Assembly: GCA_027063295.1 (NCBI GenBank)
Contig: JAMORZ010000109.1
Location: 1-9,269 of the forward strand
Direction: 5' to 3'
DNA from: Sulfurimonas sp.
GTDB lineage: Bacteria > Campylobacterota > Campylobacteria > Campylobacterales > Sulfurimonadaceae
Length of the DNA: 9,269 nucleotides
Each line of letters opens with the position of its first letter. Position 1 is the first letter of the stretch. Below the pieces are notes generated by a model. It saw nothing but the letters and a program-made list of their open reading frames with translations, did no database searches and had not been told where the DNA came from. Below, piece after piece: positions 1 to 6,331 of this stretch. Both the position numbers and the translations under genes were made by a program.

Positions 1-637
1 TGCTCAAAAAAGAAAAATAGCACATAAAGTTCTTAGTATCATCCTCAAAGCAGATGAAAAAACAACATACAGTTATGCTCAGTTTATGGCTGTTGCCAAC
101 CAAACAGGCTTGAGTGATGAGATCTACAAAGTGGTACTCAAAAAACTCTTTGAGTCTCCAGATAGCTCTTTAAATGGTGAAGTGTGCTCTCTTCGTCTCC
201 CTTATGAGTTTTTGCTTCTACATACAACATACGATGAGATGAAAAACATTATCTCTAAGTATGCAAAAAAACTCCCTTTTAAACTTGTTATCGAGATGCC
301 AGACAAACTTGTAAATACTAGCTCTGAACTTGCAAGAGATTACAAACGACTCTTTGAGGAGCATAGCATCGAGATGGGTATCTTTGAGTTTATCGGTGAG
401 AGCAGTGACTATGGATATATGCAAGAGTTCAGACCACTCTATATCAAAGCAGAAGCGAGTTATTTCCTAACACAAAACGAACAAAGCCTTAGTGCACTCA
501 AACTTATCACTGATGCACTCAACACCACCCTCATCGCTACAAGTGTAATGAAAGAAGAGACACTTGAGGAGTTATCTCAAAAAGGGATCTTTACGATTCA
601 GGGAAGAGCTTGTGAGTCTATAACCCTCGAGAGTTAA
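1..637 (+). CDS. LapD-like cyclic-di-GMP receptor, C-terminal degenerate EAL domain (5' partial)
   Basis: The frame is open from the left edge, so this is the C-terminal 211 residues of a longer protein; the internal ATG at 86 is not a start. Numbering from the first full codon, the sequence follows an EAL phosphodiesterase domain: HKVLS at 8-12 sits where the catalytic xEALxR motif should be, LVIEMPD near 95-101 matches the lEitE strand, FEFIG at 128-132 replaces DDFG, YIKAE at 147-151 replaces yiKiD, and IQG at 199-201 matches the late QG. The metal-binding Glu (E to K) and the double Asp are lost, so hydrolysis is unlikely. From memory, LapD of Pseudomonas fluorescens also has KVL here and acts as an inner-membrane c-di-GMP receptor that sequesters the periplasmic protease LapG. 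The N-terminal periplasmic, HAMP and GGDEF-like parts would lie outside the window. A degenerate EAL protein of another subclass is the main alternative. Confidence 0.72.
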   Translation, partial: AQKRKIAHKVLSIILKADEKTTYSYAQFMAVANQTGLSDEIYKVVLKKLFESPDSSLNGEVCSLRLPYEFLLLHTTYDEMKNIISKYAKKLPFKLVIEMPDKLVNTSSELARDYKRLFEEHSIEMGIFEFIGESSDYGYMQEFRPLYIKAEASYFLTQNEQSLSALKLITDALNTTLIATSVMKEETLEELSQKGIFTIQGRACESITLES

Positions 638-1070
638 GCCCTCTCATAAGGGCATCGTTGATCTCTTTTTTATACGATTCATTCTCTTTTTCTAACTGAT
701 TACTAAAATGTAGTAACACACTCTTGTCTATATTTGGGTGTCTAGCTGCCTTAAACAATATATCCATATAGATATCAGACTCTGGATGGGGTCGTAAACC
801 AAGCTTAGGATGGATATGAGGATAGTATTTTAACACCACTTCCAAAGCTTCTTGAATCTCTTGAAGAGTTGAAGGTTTTTGCTTTACAATCTCTCGAATC
901 TCCTCAAGCGAGTAGTGTGTTTGTACTTTTCTTTTTATCTCACCGTTTTTCTTTTCCTTTTGGAGTTCTTTTTTCTTTTTTTGTGCAGATGGGATATAGA
1001 GCAAAACGACAAGCACCGCTAAAAGTGCTGTCAAACCCATAATCGACTTTATTAAAAGCTCTAAACTCAT
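618..1070 (-). CDS. Single-span membrane protein of unknown function
   Basis: A 150-residue protein that I do not recognise. Residues about 5-26 form one hydrophobic membrane helix. A very basic stretch follows (KKKKELQKEKK at about 31-41), which predicts that the C-terminal part lies in the cytoplasm. That part is mostly helical and charged, with a histidine/proline-rich middle (HIHPKLGLRPHP at 85-96) and a further HPNID near 111-115. The ATG at 1070 follows AAGGG in the minus-strand leader and lies about 20 nt from a good extended -10 element. Its end overlaps the end of the upstream LapD-like gene by 20 bp on the opposite strand. The adjacency might hint at a membrane role near c-di-GMP signalling, but convergent position is weak evidence. 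Confidence 0.75.
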   Translation of the reverse strand: MSLELLIKSIMGLTALLAVLVVLLYIPSAQKKKKELQKEKKNGEIKRKVQTHYSLEEIREIVKQKPSTLQEIQEALEVVLKYYPHIHPKLGLRPHPESDIYMDILFKAARHPNIDKSVLLHFSNQLEKENESYKKEINDALMRGLNSRGL

Positions 1071-1096
1071 AAACTACCCTTTTTTCTTCTAACAAA

Positions 1097-1105
1097 ATTA
1101 TAGCA
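1097..1105 (-). promoter_or_regulatory. Extended -10 promoter for the membrane-protein gene
   Basis: Read on the minus strand the sequence is TGCTATAAT, a perfect extended -10 element, about 26 nt upstream of the ATG at 1070. Transcription would start near 1090 and give a leader of about 20 nt. No clear -35 box is visible, which is usual for the housekeeping sigma factor in Campylobacterota. It is back to back with the promoter of the lipoprotein operon. Confidence 0.55.
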
Positions 1106-1142
1106 GTAAAATGATTTTTAGTGTCTTTGTTAAGCTCCATAT

Positions 1143-1151
1143 TGATATACT
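1143..1151 (+). promoter_or_regulatory. Extended -10 promoter of the lipoprotein operon
   Basis: TGATATACT fits the pattern TGnTATAnT. It lies 22 nt upstream of the ATG at 1174, so transcription would begin near 1157 and leave a short leader containing the Shine-Dalgarno AAGGAG at 1161-1166. It is the only obvious promoter before four overlapping genes and probably drives all of them. Confidence 0.5.
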
Positions 1152-1173
1152 TATAGAAAGAAGGAGTAAAAAG

Positions 1174-2163
1174 ATGTATACTAAACTACTTTCATCTACT
1201 ATACTTGCAACCATATTTTTAAGTGGTTGTGCAACGATGCAAAAAACACAAACTCACCAAATACCAAAAGCATCACAAACACAAACTAGCAAAACTCTTG
1301 AAGCTAAAAAAGTAAATACAGACAAACCAAAAGGTTTAAAACGTAAAGTTGCCATTGCACGTTTTAGCAATGAAACTCGTTATGGGCAAAGTTTTTTTCT
1401 CGATAAAGATAATGATCGCATAGGGAAACAGGCGATGGATATCCTCTCAAACAAACTTTTTGAAACAGGAAAATTTATCATGCTTGAGCGTGCAGATCTC
1501 TCAAAAATCGAAAAAGAGTTAAAGATAGGTGGGGCACACAAACTTGACAATGCAGCTGATTATATTATTATTGGCTCGATTACAGAGTTTGGTCGTAAAG
1601 AGACAAGTGATGTAGGTTTATTTAGTAGAGTAAAAAAACAAGAAGCTTATGCAAAAGTTCATATCCGTATTGTTGATGTCAGCACAGGTCAGATCATCTA
1701 CTCTGATGAGGGTAAAGGTACAGCTTACAGTGAAGCTGGTACTGTTATGGGTGTAGGAGACAAAGCTGGTTATAACTCACAACTCAACGATAAAGCTATC
1801 GATGCGGCGATCTCAGATCTAGCTTCAAACATCATAGAAAATATGCTTGACAAACCTTGGAGGGGATATATTTTAGGGTATGAAGATGGTTTACTTATCA
1901 CCTCAGGCGGGAAAAGCCAAAATATCGAAGTAGGAGATACATTTGTACTCTACAAAGAGGGGAAAAAAGTGAAAAACCCCCAAACAAATATGATCATCAC
2001 ACTGCCAGGAAAAAAGATTGCAACATTAAAAATAGAAGCTACACTAGGCAATACTCCTGAGACAGAAGTTTCTATGGCGAGTGTGGTTGATGGTGATATC
2101 TCTGAGTATATCAAAACAAAAAACTTTCAAACACTCTATATTGAACCAGGAGAAAAACAATGA
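1174..2163 (+). CDS. CsgG/HfaB-family outer-membrane lipoprotein with C-terminal beta domain
   Basis: A 329-residue lipoprotein. The start at 1174 is chosen because AAGGAG lies 7 nt upstream and a signal peptide follows directly; an in-frame ATG at 1111 would put 21 polar residues before it. The lipobox LSGC makes Cys19 the lipidated residue. A Thr/Gln/Lys-rich linker (about 20-56) leads to a CsgG-like domain (about 57-225): VAIARFSNET, a helix ending in LERADL, ADYIIIGSITEFG and VDVSTGQIIYSDEGKG are family hallmarks. Residues about 230-310 (GLLITSGGKSQNIEVGDTF onward) form a beta-rich domain resembling the C-terminal domain of FlgT-type proteins. CsgG makes the curli secretion pore; whether this homologue forms a pore is unclear, because the segments matching the two membrane hairpins look shorter and polar. 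It is the first gene of an operon with DUF4810 and DUF799 genes, a set seen in other proteobacteria. Confidence 0.82.
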   Translation: MYTKLLSSTILATIFLSGCATMQKTQTHQIPKASQTQTSKTLEAKKVNTDKPKGLKRKVAIARFSNETRYGQSFFLDKDNDRIGKQAMDILSNKLFETGKFIMLERADLSKIEKELKIGGAHKLDNAADYIIIGSITEFGRKETSDVGLFSRVKKQEAYAKVHIRIVDVSTGQIIYSDEGKGTAYSEAGTVMGVGDKAGYNSQLNDKAIDAAISDLASNIIENMLDKPWRGYILGYEDGLLITSGGKSQNIEVGDTFVLYKEGKKVKNPQTNMIITLPGKKIATLKIEATLGNTPETEVSMASVVDGDISEYIKTKNFQTLYIEPGEKQ

Positions 2164-2465
2164 AAAAATTACTTATTATATTAAGTATCGCACTTTTAAG
2201 TTTTAGTGGTTGTGGCTACAAAGAAGGTGTAAAAACCGAAGCTTCTCAAGCATACCTTTATTTTACAGGTTTTTCACAAAACAACTCAAGTGTTTCAGTC
2301 TCGATTGACAACTCTGAAGAGTTTCATGTTACATCAGGAGAGAACAACCACTATCTTGTTCAGCCAGGAAAACACATAGTAAAAGTTTATAAAAATGGTG
2401 AACTTGTGGTTGAACGAGAGATCTATGTTGGAGATGGTATAGCAAAAGAGATTAAAGTCCATTAA
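2160..2465 (+). CDS. Small lipoprotein with PEGA-like beta domain
   Basis: A 101-residue predicted lipoprotein. Its ATG overlaps the TGA of the CsgG-like gene (ATGA), which suggests translational coupling. A basic start MKK, a hydrophobic core and SFSGC give a lipidated Cys18; Phe at position -3 of the lipobox is less common than Leu. The mature part is mostly beta: SVSVSIDN at about 44-51, then YLVQPGKHIVKVYKNGEL at about 65-82 and VEREIYVGDG near 84-93. This is the pattern of PEGA-type domains, in which a P-G-x-H/Y turn precedes alternating hydrophobic strands. I do not know a named family for it. Its place between csgG-like and DUF4810 genes suggests a structural part of the same envelope complex. 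Confidence 0.8.
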   Translation: MKKLLIILSIALLSFSGCGYKEGVKTEASQAYLYFTGFSQNNSSVSVSIDNSEEFHVTSGENNHYLVQPGKHIVKVYKNGELVVEREIYVGDGIAKEIKVH

Positions 2466-2842
2466 TGAAATTTTTTTTACATTTTGTTCTATTTGGAATT
2501 ATTCTTTTAAGCTTTACAAATTGTAGCACACATAAGCCACTTTATTATTATGGGGATTACTCAGAGGAGTATTACACAGCAAAAAGGGAGTTGACACCTG
2601 AAGCAAAACTTCAACTCCAACACTCCATCGAAGAAGCTATAAATAATCCAAACAACTCCATCTCTCAAAGAGTTGCACCAGGAATGTATGCAAACCTGGG
2701 TTATATCTATCTTAAAAATGCAAATAATGCAAAAGCGATTGAATATTTTGAAAAAGAAAAACAGCTGTATCCAGAATCTGCATATTTTATGCAAAGGATG
2801 ATAAACAAAGTAAAAGCTCTTGAGGAGAAAGAAAATGAGTAG
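2465..2842 (+). CDS. DUF4810 family putative lipoprotein
   Basis: A 125-residue exported protein of the DUF4810 family. The family pattern is clear: PLYYYGDYSEEYYTAKR at about 25-41, then VAPGMYANLGYIYL at 70-83, and AIEYFEKEKQLYPESAYFM at 91-109, which together resemble a short TPR-like helical repeat. Its function is not established; it regularly sits between CsgG-like and DUF799 genes, which suggests a shared lipoprotein complex. The start codon overlaps the previous stop by one base (TAATG). The signal sequence ends in SFTNC: Asn just before Cys20 is unusual for signal peptidase II, which prefers Gly, Ala or Ser, so lipidation is less certain here than in the neighbours. Confidence 0.85.
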   Translation: MKFFLHFVLFGIILLSFTNCSTHKPLYYYGDYSEEYYTAKRELTPEAKLQLQHSIEEAINNPNNSISQRVAPGMYANLGYIYLKNANNAKAIEYFEKEKQLYPESAYFMQRMINKVKALEEKENE

Positions 2843-3515
2843 ATATCACTCTTGTTTTATCACCAGCATAACATTACTTACAATCTTTTTGACAGGATGT
2901 TCCTCTAGTCAACCACAACCAACAAAAGGTAGTGCGTACCCCCAAATGTATCAAGAAAAACCGCGTTCTATCTTGATCCTTCCACCTATCAATGAAAGTA
3001 CAGATACTGAAGCAAAAGATTATTATATGACAACAACAGAAGTACCGTTTGCACTCATGGGGTACTATGTTTTTCCAACAGAGATGGTTGCAGATATTTT
3101 AAATCAAGAGGGTATCTATGATGCTTCCATACTACAAAATATGCCTGCTACTAAGTTTTATGAGTATTTTGGAGCTGATGCAGTTTTGTTCACTACTATT
3201 CACAAATGGGATGTTTCATACACTGTAGTAGCATCTACATTACATGTTGCTATCTCAGCGAAACTTGTTTCAACAAAAACAAATAAAGTGCTTTGGGAAC
3301 ACTCTAAAAGTGTTACAGTTGATTTAGGAAGTGCAAATACAAACTCACTAGAGGGACTTTTAATCAGTGTTGTTTTAACTGCCATCAATACAGCTTCTGC
3401 AGATTATGTTGAGTATGCAAAAGTTGTCAATGATAAACTCATCTACACTCTACCTGCTGGCCCATATAGTCCAATGTACCTCAAAGATGAGGATATGCCA
3501 CTTCGACAATACTAA
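2835..3515 (+). CDS. DUF799 / GNA1162-like lipoprotein
   Basis: A 226-residue lipoprotein of the DUF799 family, which includes the meningococcal surface antigen GNA1162. The ATG at 2835 is preferred over a TTG at 2820 because AGGAG (2823-2827) lies 7 nt before it. The signal peptide ends in the lipobox LTGC with Cys22. Family motifs follow: RSILILPPINESTD at 44-57, PFALMGYYVFP at 71-81, YFGADAVLFTTIHKWDV at 111-127, and a conserved ending with LPAGPYSPMY at 206-215. The fold in this family is related to TolB N-terminal and CsgG-like alpha/beta domains, so the first and last genes of the operon may have related cores. The start overlaps the DUF4810 gene by 8 bp, making four genes without an intergenic gap. 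Confidence 0.87.
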   Translation: MSRYHSCFITSITLLTIFLTGCSSSQPQPTKGSAYPQMYQEKPRSILILPPINESTDTEAKDYYMTTTEVPFALMGYYVFPTEMVADILNQEGIYDASILQNMPATKFYEYFGADAVLFTTIHKWDVSYTVVASTLHVAISAKLVSTKTNKVLWEHSKSVTVDLGSANTNSLEGLLISVVLTAINTASADYVEYAKVVNDKLIYTLPAGPYSPMYLKDEDMPLRQY

Positions 3516-3561
3516 TTGCAAGATTTTTTGAATTTTACACAAGAAAAGTTTTGTTTATGTA

Positions 3562-3649
3562 TGGTGGACAATGAGGGATTCGAACCCTCGATGGGTTGCC
3601 CCATACTCGCGTTCCAGGCGAGCGCCTTCGACCACTCGGCCAACTGTCC
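3562..3649 (-). tRNA. tRNA-Ser (anticodon GGA)
   Basis: The 5' end is at 3649 on the minus strand. The seven-base acceptor stem GGACAGT pairs with ATTGTCC with one G-T pair. The anticodon arm CTCGC/GCGAG encloses the loop CTGGAAC with anticodon GGA, which reads UCC and UCU. A long variable arm (ATGGG, loop GCAA, CCCAT) marks it as a class II serine tRNA. The T arm is GAGGG/CCCTC with loop TTCGAAT. CCA is encoded (3562-3564). The discriminator base is A, whereas Escherichia coli serine tRNAs have G. Confidence 0.95.
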
Positions 3650-3663
3650 TTTTGAAGAGTGAC

Positions 3664-3669
3664 ATTTTA
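3664..3669 (-). promoter_or_regulatory. Putative -10 box for tRNA-Ser
   Basis: TAAAAT on the minus strand lies 14 nt upstream of the mature tRNA 5' end, so a transcript would start near 3657 with only a short leader for RNase P to remove. The assignment rests on position and AT content only. Confidence 0.35.
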
Positions 3670-3700
3670 ACCAAGAAAACATTTAAACATCTTAAATTTT

Positions 3701-3709
3701 TGCTATTAT
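3701..3709 (+). promoter_or_regulatory. Extended -10 promoter for the DUF1538 gene
   Basis: TGCTATTAT matches TGnTATnAT and lies 28 nt before the ATG at 3738. Transcription would start near 3716. The Shine-Dalgarno GAGGA is at 3728-3732, 5 nt before the start codon. Confidence 0.5.
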
Positions 3710-3737
3710 TACACATATATTTTTTACGAGGATTATA

Positions 3738-5681
3738 ATGCTAAGCATATCATCATTTTTACAACTACTAAAAGAGTCATTTCGTGACCTTATGCCTATC
3801 ATCTTGGTTATTATGTTCTTTCAGCTTGCCATCATCCAAAGTGTACCTGAAAACTGGCTCTCAACTGCCATAGGGTTAGCCATAGTTGGTGTTGGTCTTG
3901 CTATATTTTTACTTGGTCTTGAAGTTGGTATCTTCCCTGTTGGGGAGGGACTGGCAAGTGACTTTGCCCATAAAGGCTCTACAAAGTGGATTATGATCTT
4001 TGCATTTATGATCGGCTTTGGTACTACTGTTGCAGAACCAGCACTTATCGTCATCGCTCAAAAAGCAGCAAGTATCTCTGCTGGGCGCATCGATGCAACG
4101 ATGCTTAGAAGTGTTGTTGCGTTTTCAGTTGGATTTGCCATTGTTCTTGGGGTGTGGCGTATTATCAAAGGGCATCCTATCCACTACTACATCATTAGTG
4201 GTTACATCATGGTTGTTGGAGCTACTGCGTTTGCTCCTCGTGAGATTGTTGGTCTTGCTTATGATCTTGGAGGGGTGACAACCTCTACTGTTACCGTGCC
4301 TTTGGTTGCAGCTCTTGGGATCGGTCTAGCTTCTACCATTAAAGGGAGAAATCCTGTACTAGATGGGTTTGGACTTATTGCATTTGCTTCGCTTACTCCA
4401 ATGATATTTGTGCAGTTTTACGGAATAGCCGTTTACAACCTCATAGAGCCTGCACCACTTACAGAACTTGAAAAAGCAGTAACTCCTGTTATCAATGCGA
4501 CTGCTGATGCAGCTGCTGCATACGACTTTAAAATCATCGATCTTCTCAAAGGGATTATGGGAGTTGTGATAGATGTTGCACCTATCTTGGGTGTGATCCT
4601 CTTTTTTCAGTACATTATCTTAAAAAAACCAATCGAAAATCTTAAAGAAGTAATCATAGGCTTTGGTCTTGTAATTTTAGGTCTTGATGCCTTTATTGTT
4701 GGTCTAGAGATGGGGCTTTTTTCTGTTGGTGAAACAATGGCATTTGAGCTAACGCAATACGACAACAACTTTATCATCTACTCTTTTGGATTTCTTATAG
4801 GGTTTTCTACTACAATGGCTGAACCATCTCTAACCGCTATCGCAAAAAAAGCTCGTGAGATCAGCGATGGTAAGATCAATGACTTTGTGCTTCGTATCTT
4901 TGTAGCACTTGGTGTGGCTATTGGGATCGCACTTGGGGCTTATCGTATTGTTGTTGGTGGAGAGATTGTTTACTATATCATGGCAGGGTATCTCTTTGTG
5001 ATCGTACTTACCTTTGTAGCACCAAAGTACATCATCCCTATCGCTTATGATAGTGGTGGGGTAACAACTTCTACAGTTACAGTACCACTTGTAGCTGCAC
5101 TTGGACTTGGACTTGCTACAAACATAGAAGGACGTGATCCTCTCATTGATGGGTTTGGACTTATTGCTTTTGCTTCACTTTTTCCTATGCTCACTGTAAT
5201 GCTCTATGGGCTTATAACAGAGAAAATGGGTGTGATGGGTGAGCATGAAAAAGAAGCACTCCACATGGATGAACTTCGCCATGCCCTTGAAGATGTAGAA
5301 AATATGCAACTCTCTACAGTAAATATCGCTGGAACTGATAAACGACACTCTTATCTTATGAGTTTCTCAGCGGTGCATATCATTGTACCAAAAGAGCAAA
5401 CGCAAGATGCCCTTCTTGCAGCCAAAAATGCAGGAGCACGCGGAGTAACTATCATGGATGCTCACGGTATGGGGCTAGCACAGCTCGATAACTTTTATAA
5501 CCGTTTACATGATCATGCAACTGATTCTAACTTGATGTTTATCACCCAAACAAAAAATGTTGATAAAATCATAAAAGAGGTTGTAAATGAGCTAGATATC
5601 ACAGGGGAAGGAAGAGGGTTAACCTACTCCTACCCAGTGTCACACATCAAAGGGTTGCGTTTAAAACTAGATGACCTATAA
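3738..5681 (+). CDS. Tandem DUF1538 membrane transporter (UmpAB-like) fused to a P-II-like domain
   Basis: A 647-residue inner-membrane protein made of two homologous DUF1538 halves and a soluble tail. Half one (about 1-235) has GLEVGIFPVGEGLA at 60-73, TTVAEPAL at 96-103 and GGVTTSTVTVPLVAALG at 178-194. Half two repeats these at 322-335, 358-365 and 440-456, always 262 residues later. The conserved acidic and Gly/Thr-rich motifs between helices look like a transport core. From memory, the two-gene UmpA/UmpB system of Halomonas (DUF1538) works as a Na+(Li+,K+)/H+ antiporter; here both parts are one chain. Residues about 535-647 resemble a P-II protein: HIIVPKEQTQDALLAAKNAG, then GVTIMDAHGMG, and near the end GEGRGLTYSYPVSHIKGLRL, which mirrors the C-terminal GDGkIFVlpVe.vvRIRTG strand. 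The T-loop region looks shortened. Transport by this protein and control by nucleotide or ion binding are inferences. Confidence 0.85.
   Translation: MLSISSFLQLLKESFRDLMPIILVIMFFQLAIIQSVPENWLSTAIGLAIVGVGLAIFLLGLEVGIFPVGEGLASDFAHKGSTKWIMIFAFMIGFGTTVAEPALIVIAQKAASISAGRIDATMLRSVVAFSVGFAIVLGVWRIIKGHPIHYYIISGYIMVVGATAFAPREIVGLAYDLGGVTTSTVTVPLVAALGIGLASTIKGRNPVLDGFGLIAFASLTPMIFVQFYGIAVYNLIEPAPLTELEKAVTPVINATADAAAAYDFKIIDLLKGIMGVVIDVAPILGVILFFQYIILKKPIENLKEVIIGFGLVILGLDAFIVGLEMGLFSVGETMAFELTQYDNNFIIYSFGFLIGFSTTMAEPSLTAIAKKAREISDGKINDFVLRIFVALGVAIGIALGAYRIVVGGEIVYYIMAGYLFVIVLTFVAPKYIIPIAYDSGGVTTSTVTVPLVAALGLGLATNIEGRDPLIDGFGLIAFASLFPMLTVMLYGLITEKMGVMGEHEKEALHMDELRHALEDVENMQLSTVNIAGTDKRHSYLMSFSAVHIIVPKEQTQDALLAAKNAGARGVTIMDAHGMGLAQLDNFYNRLHDHATDSNLMFITQTKNVDKIIKEVVNELDITGEGRGLTYSYPVSHIKGLRLKLDDL
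3915..5198 (+). repeat. Internal duplication within the DUF1538 gene
   Basis: Two diverged copies of about 166 codons, roughly 3915-4412 and 4701-5198, lie exactly 786 bp apart by several independent motifs. Most of the similarity is only at protein level. One block, 4362-4390 versus 5148-5176, is identical at 28 of 29 bases, covering the codons for DGFGLIAFAS. Confidence 0.8.
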
Positions 5682-6314
5682 AAGCCCTTTGTAGTCATAC
5701 TTCACAAGATCGAGATAAAATTTTCCATCTATCTCGATCACACGCTCATCTTTAGAAGCTTTTTTTGCAAACCTATTTTTGATCTTTTGAGCTTTTTTCT
5801 TTGAGATACTTTCACGTTTGAGATACTTTTTTAAAGAGATAATCCCATCCTCTTTTTTCTCCTCAAATACCTCTTGCATCTCTATCTCAGCTTCAAAAGC
5901 ATCATCCTCTTGTGGCTGTGGAGCTTGGAGCATAAACTGCTGTGAGAGTGTATTAAGGACAGCTTTGAGTTGTTCATCTTTCTCTTTGTAGATACTCTCT
6001 ATCTTTTTTCTCTCTTCGATAAGAAGTTGCTCTTTTTGATCACGAAGTGAGCGTGTCTCATCTTCAAGTTTCTCTACACGAGCTTGAAGTTTTGCATTTT
6101 GCTCCTCTAAAAGCTTATAGTATCTATCGTCTTGTTTTGGTTGCGTTTTTGGCTGAGAGTTGCGTTTTGGTTGTTGTTTTGTACCATCAACAACAACATA
6201 CTTGATCCCATCTTCTACAACAGTTTGCAAAGAACCACGTCTTACTCTGTTATGTATCGCTTCACGTGATACACCAAAAAACTCAGCAGCCTCTGCTACA
6301 CTCATCTTTTTCAT
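5676..6314 (-). CDS. DNA-binding-like protein: N-terminal HTH, central coiled coil, C-terminal wHTH-like module
   Basis: A 212-residue protein, start taken as the ATG at 6314 because AAGG lies 8 nt upstream; a GTG at 6323 and an ATG at 6305 are alternatives. Residues 1-44 (MSVAEAAEFFGVSREAIHNR then RRGSLQTV and GIKYVVVDG) match a MerR/excisionase-type winged helix-turn-helix. A Pro/Gln/Lys linker (45-62) leads to a long coiled coil at about 65-128, then an acidic linker (134-157). The basic end, about 160-205 (SLKKYLKRESISKKKAQKI through VIEIDGKFYLDLVKY), again looks like helix-helix-wing. It may belong to DUF3972, a family I recall from Helicobacter and Campylobacter, but I am not sure. It starts 17 nt after the yajQ stop in the same operon, and its stop overlaps that of the DUF1538 gene. 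Confidence 0.8.
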   Translation of the reverse strand: MKKMSVAEAAEFFGVSREAIHNRVRRGSLQTVVEDGIKYVVVDGTKQQPKRNSQPKTQPKQDDRYYKLLEEQNAKLQARVEKLEDETRSLRDQKEQLLIEERKKIESIYKEKDEQLKAVLNTLSQQFMLQAPQPQEDDAFEAEIEMQEVFEEKKEDGIISLKKYLKRESISKKKAQKIKNRFAKKASKDERVIEIDGKFYLDLVKYDYKGLL

Positions 6315-6331
6315 CTGCTTCACCTTATTTG

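Noticed and set aside
218..424. Minus-strand open frame inside the LapD-like gene
   Set aside because: It lies wholly inside a well-supported coding region, has no ribosome site and resembles no family.
940..1140. Minus-strand frame of 66 codons across the divergent promoter region
   Set aside because: It overlaps the better-supported 150-aa membrane-protein gene in another frame and runs through both promoters.
3539..3554. Inverted repeat ACAAGA-AAAG-TTTTGT after the DUF799 gene
   Set aside because: The stem is only 6 bp, AT-rich with one G-T pair and lacks a following T run, so it is not a credible terminator. The rest of 3516-3561 shows nothing else.
3821..4278. Open frames on both strands within the DUF1538 gene
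   Set aside because: These are shadows of a gene with clear repeated protein motifs; the plus-strand one reads low-complexity leucine from the shifted codons.
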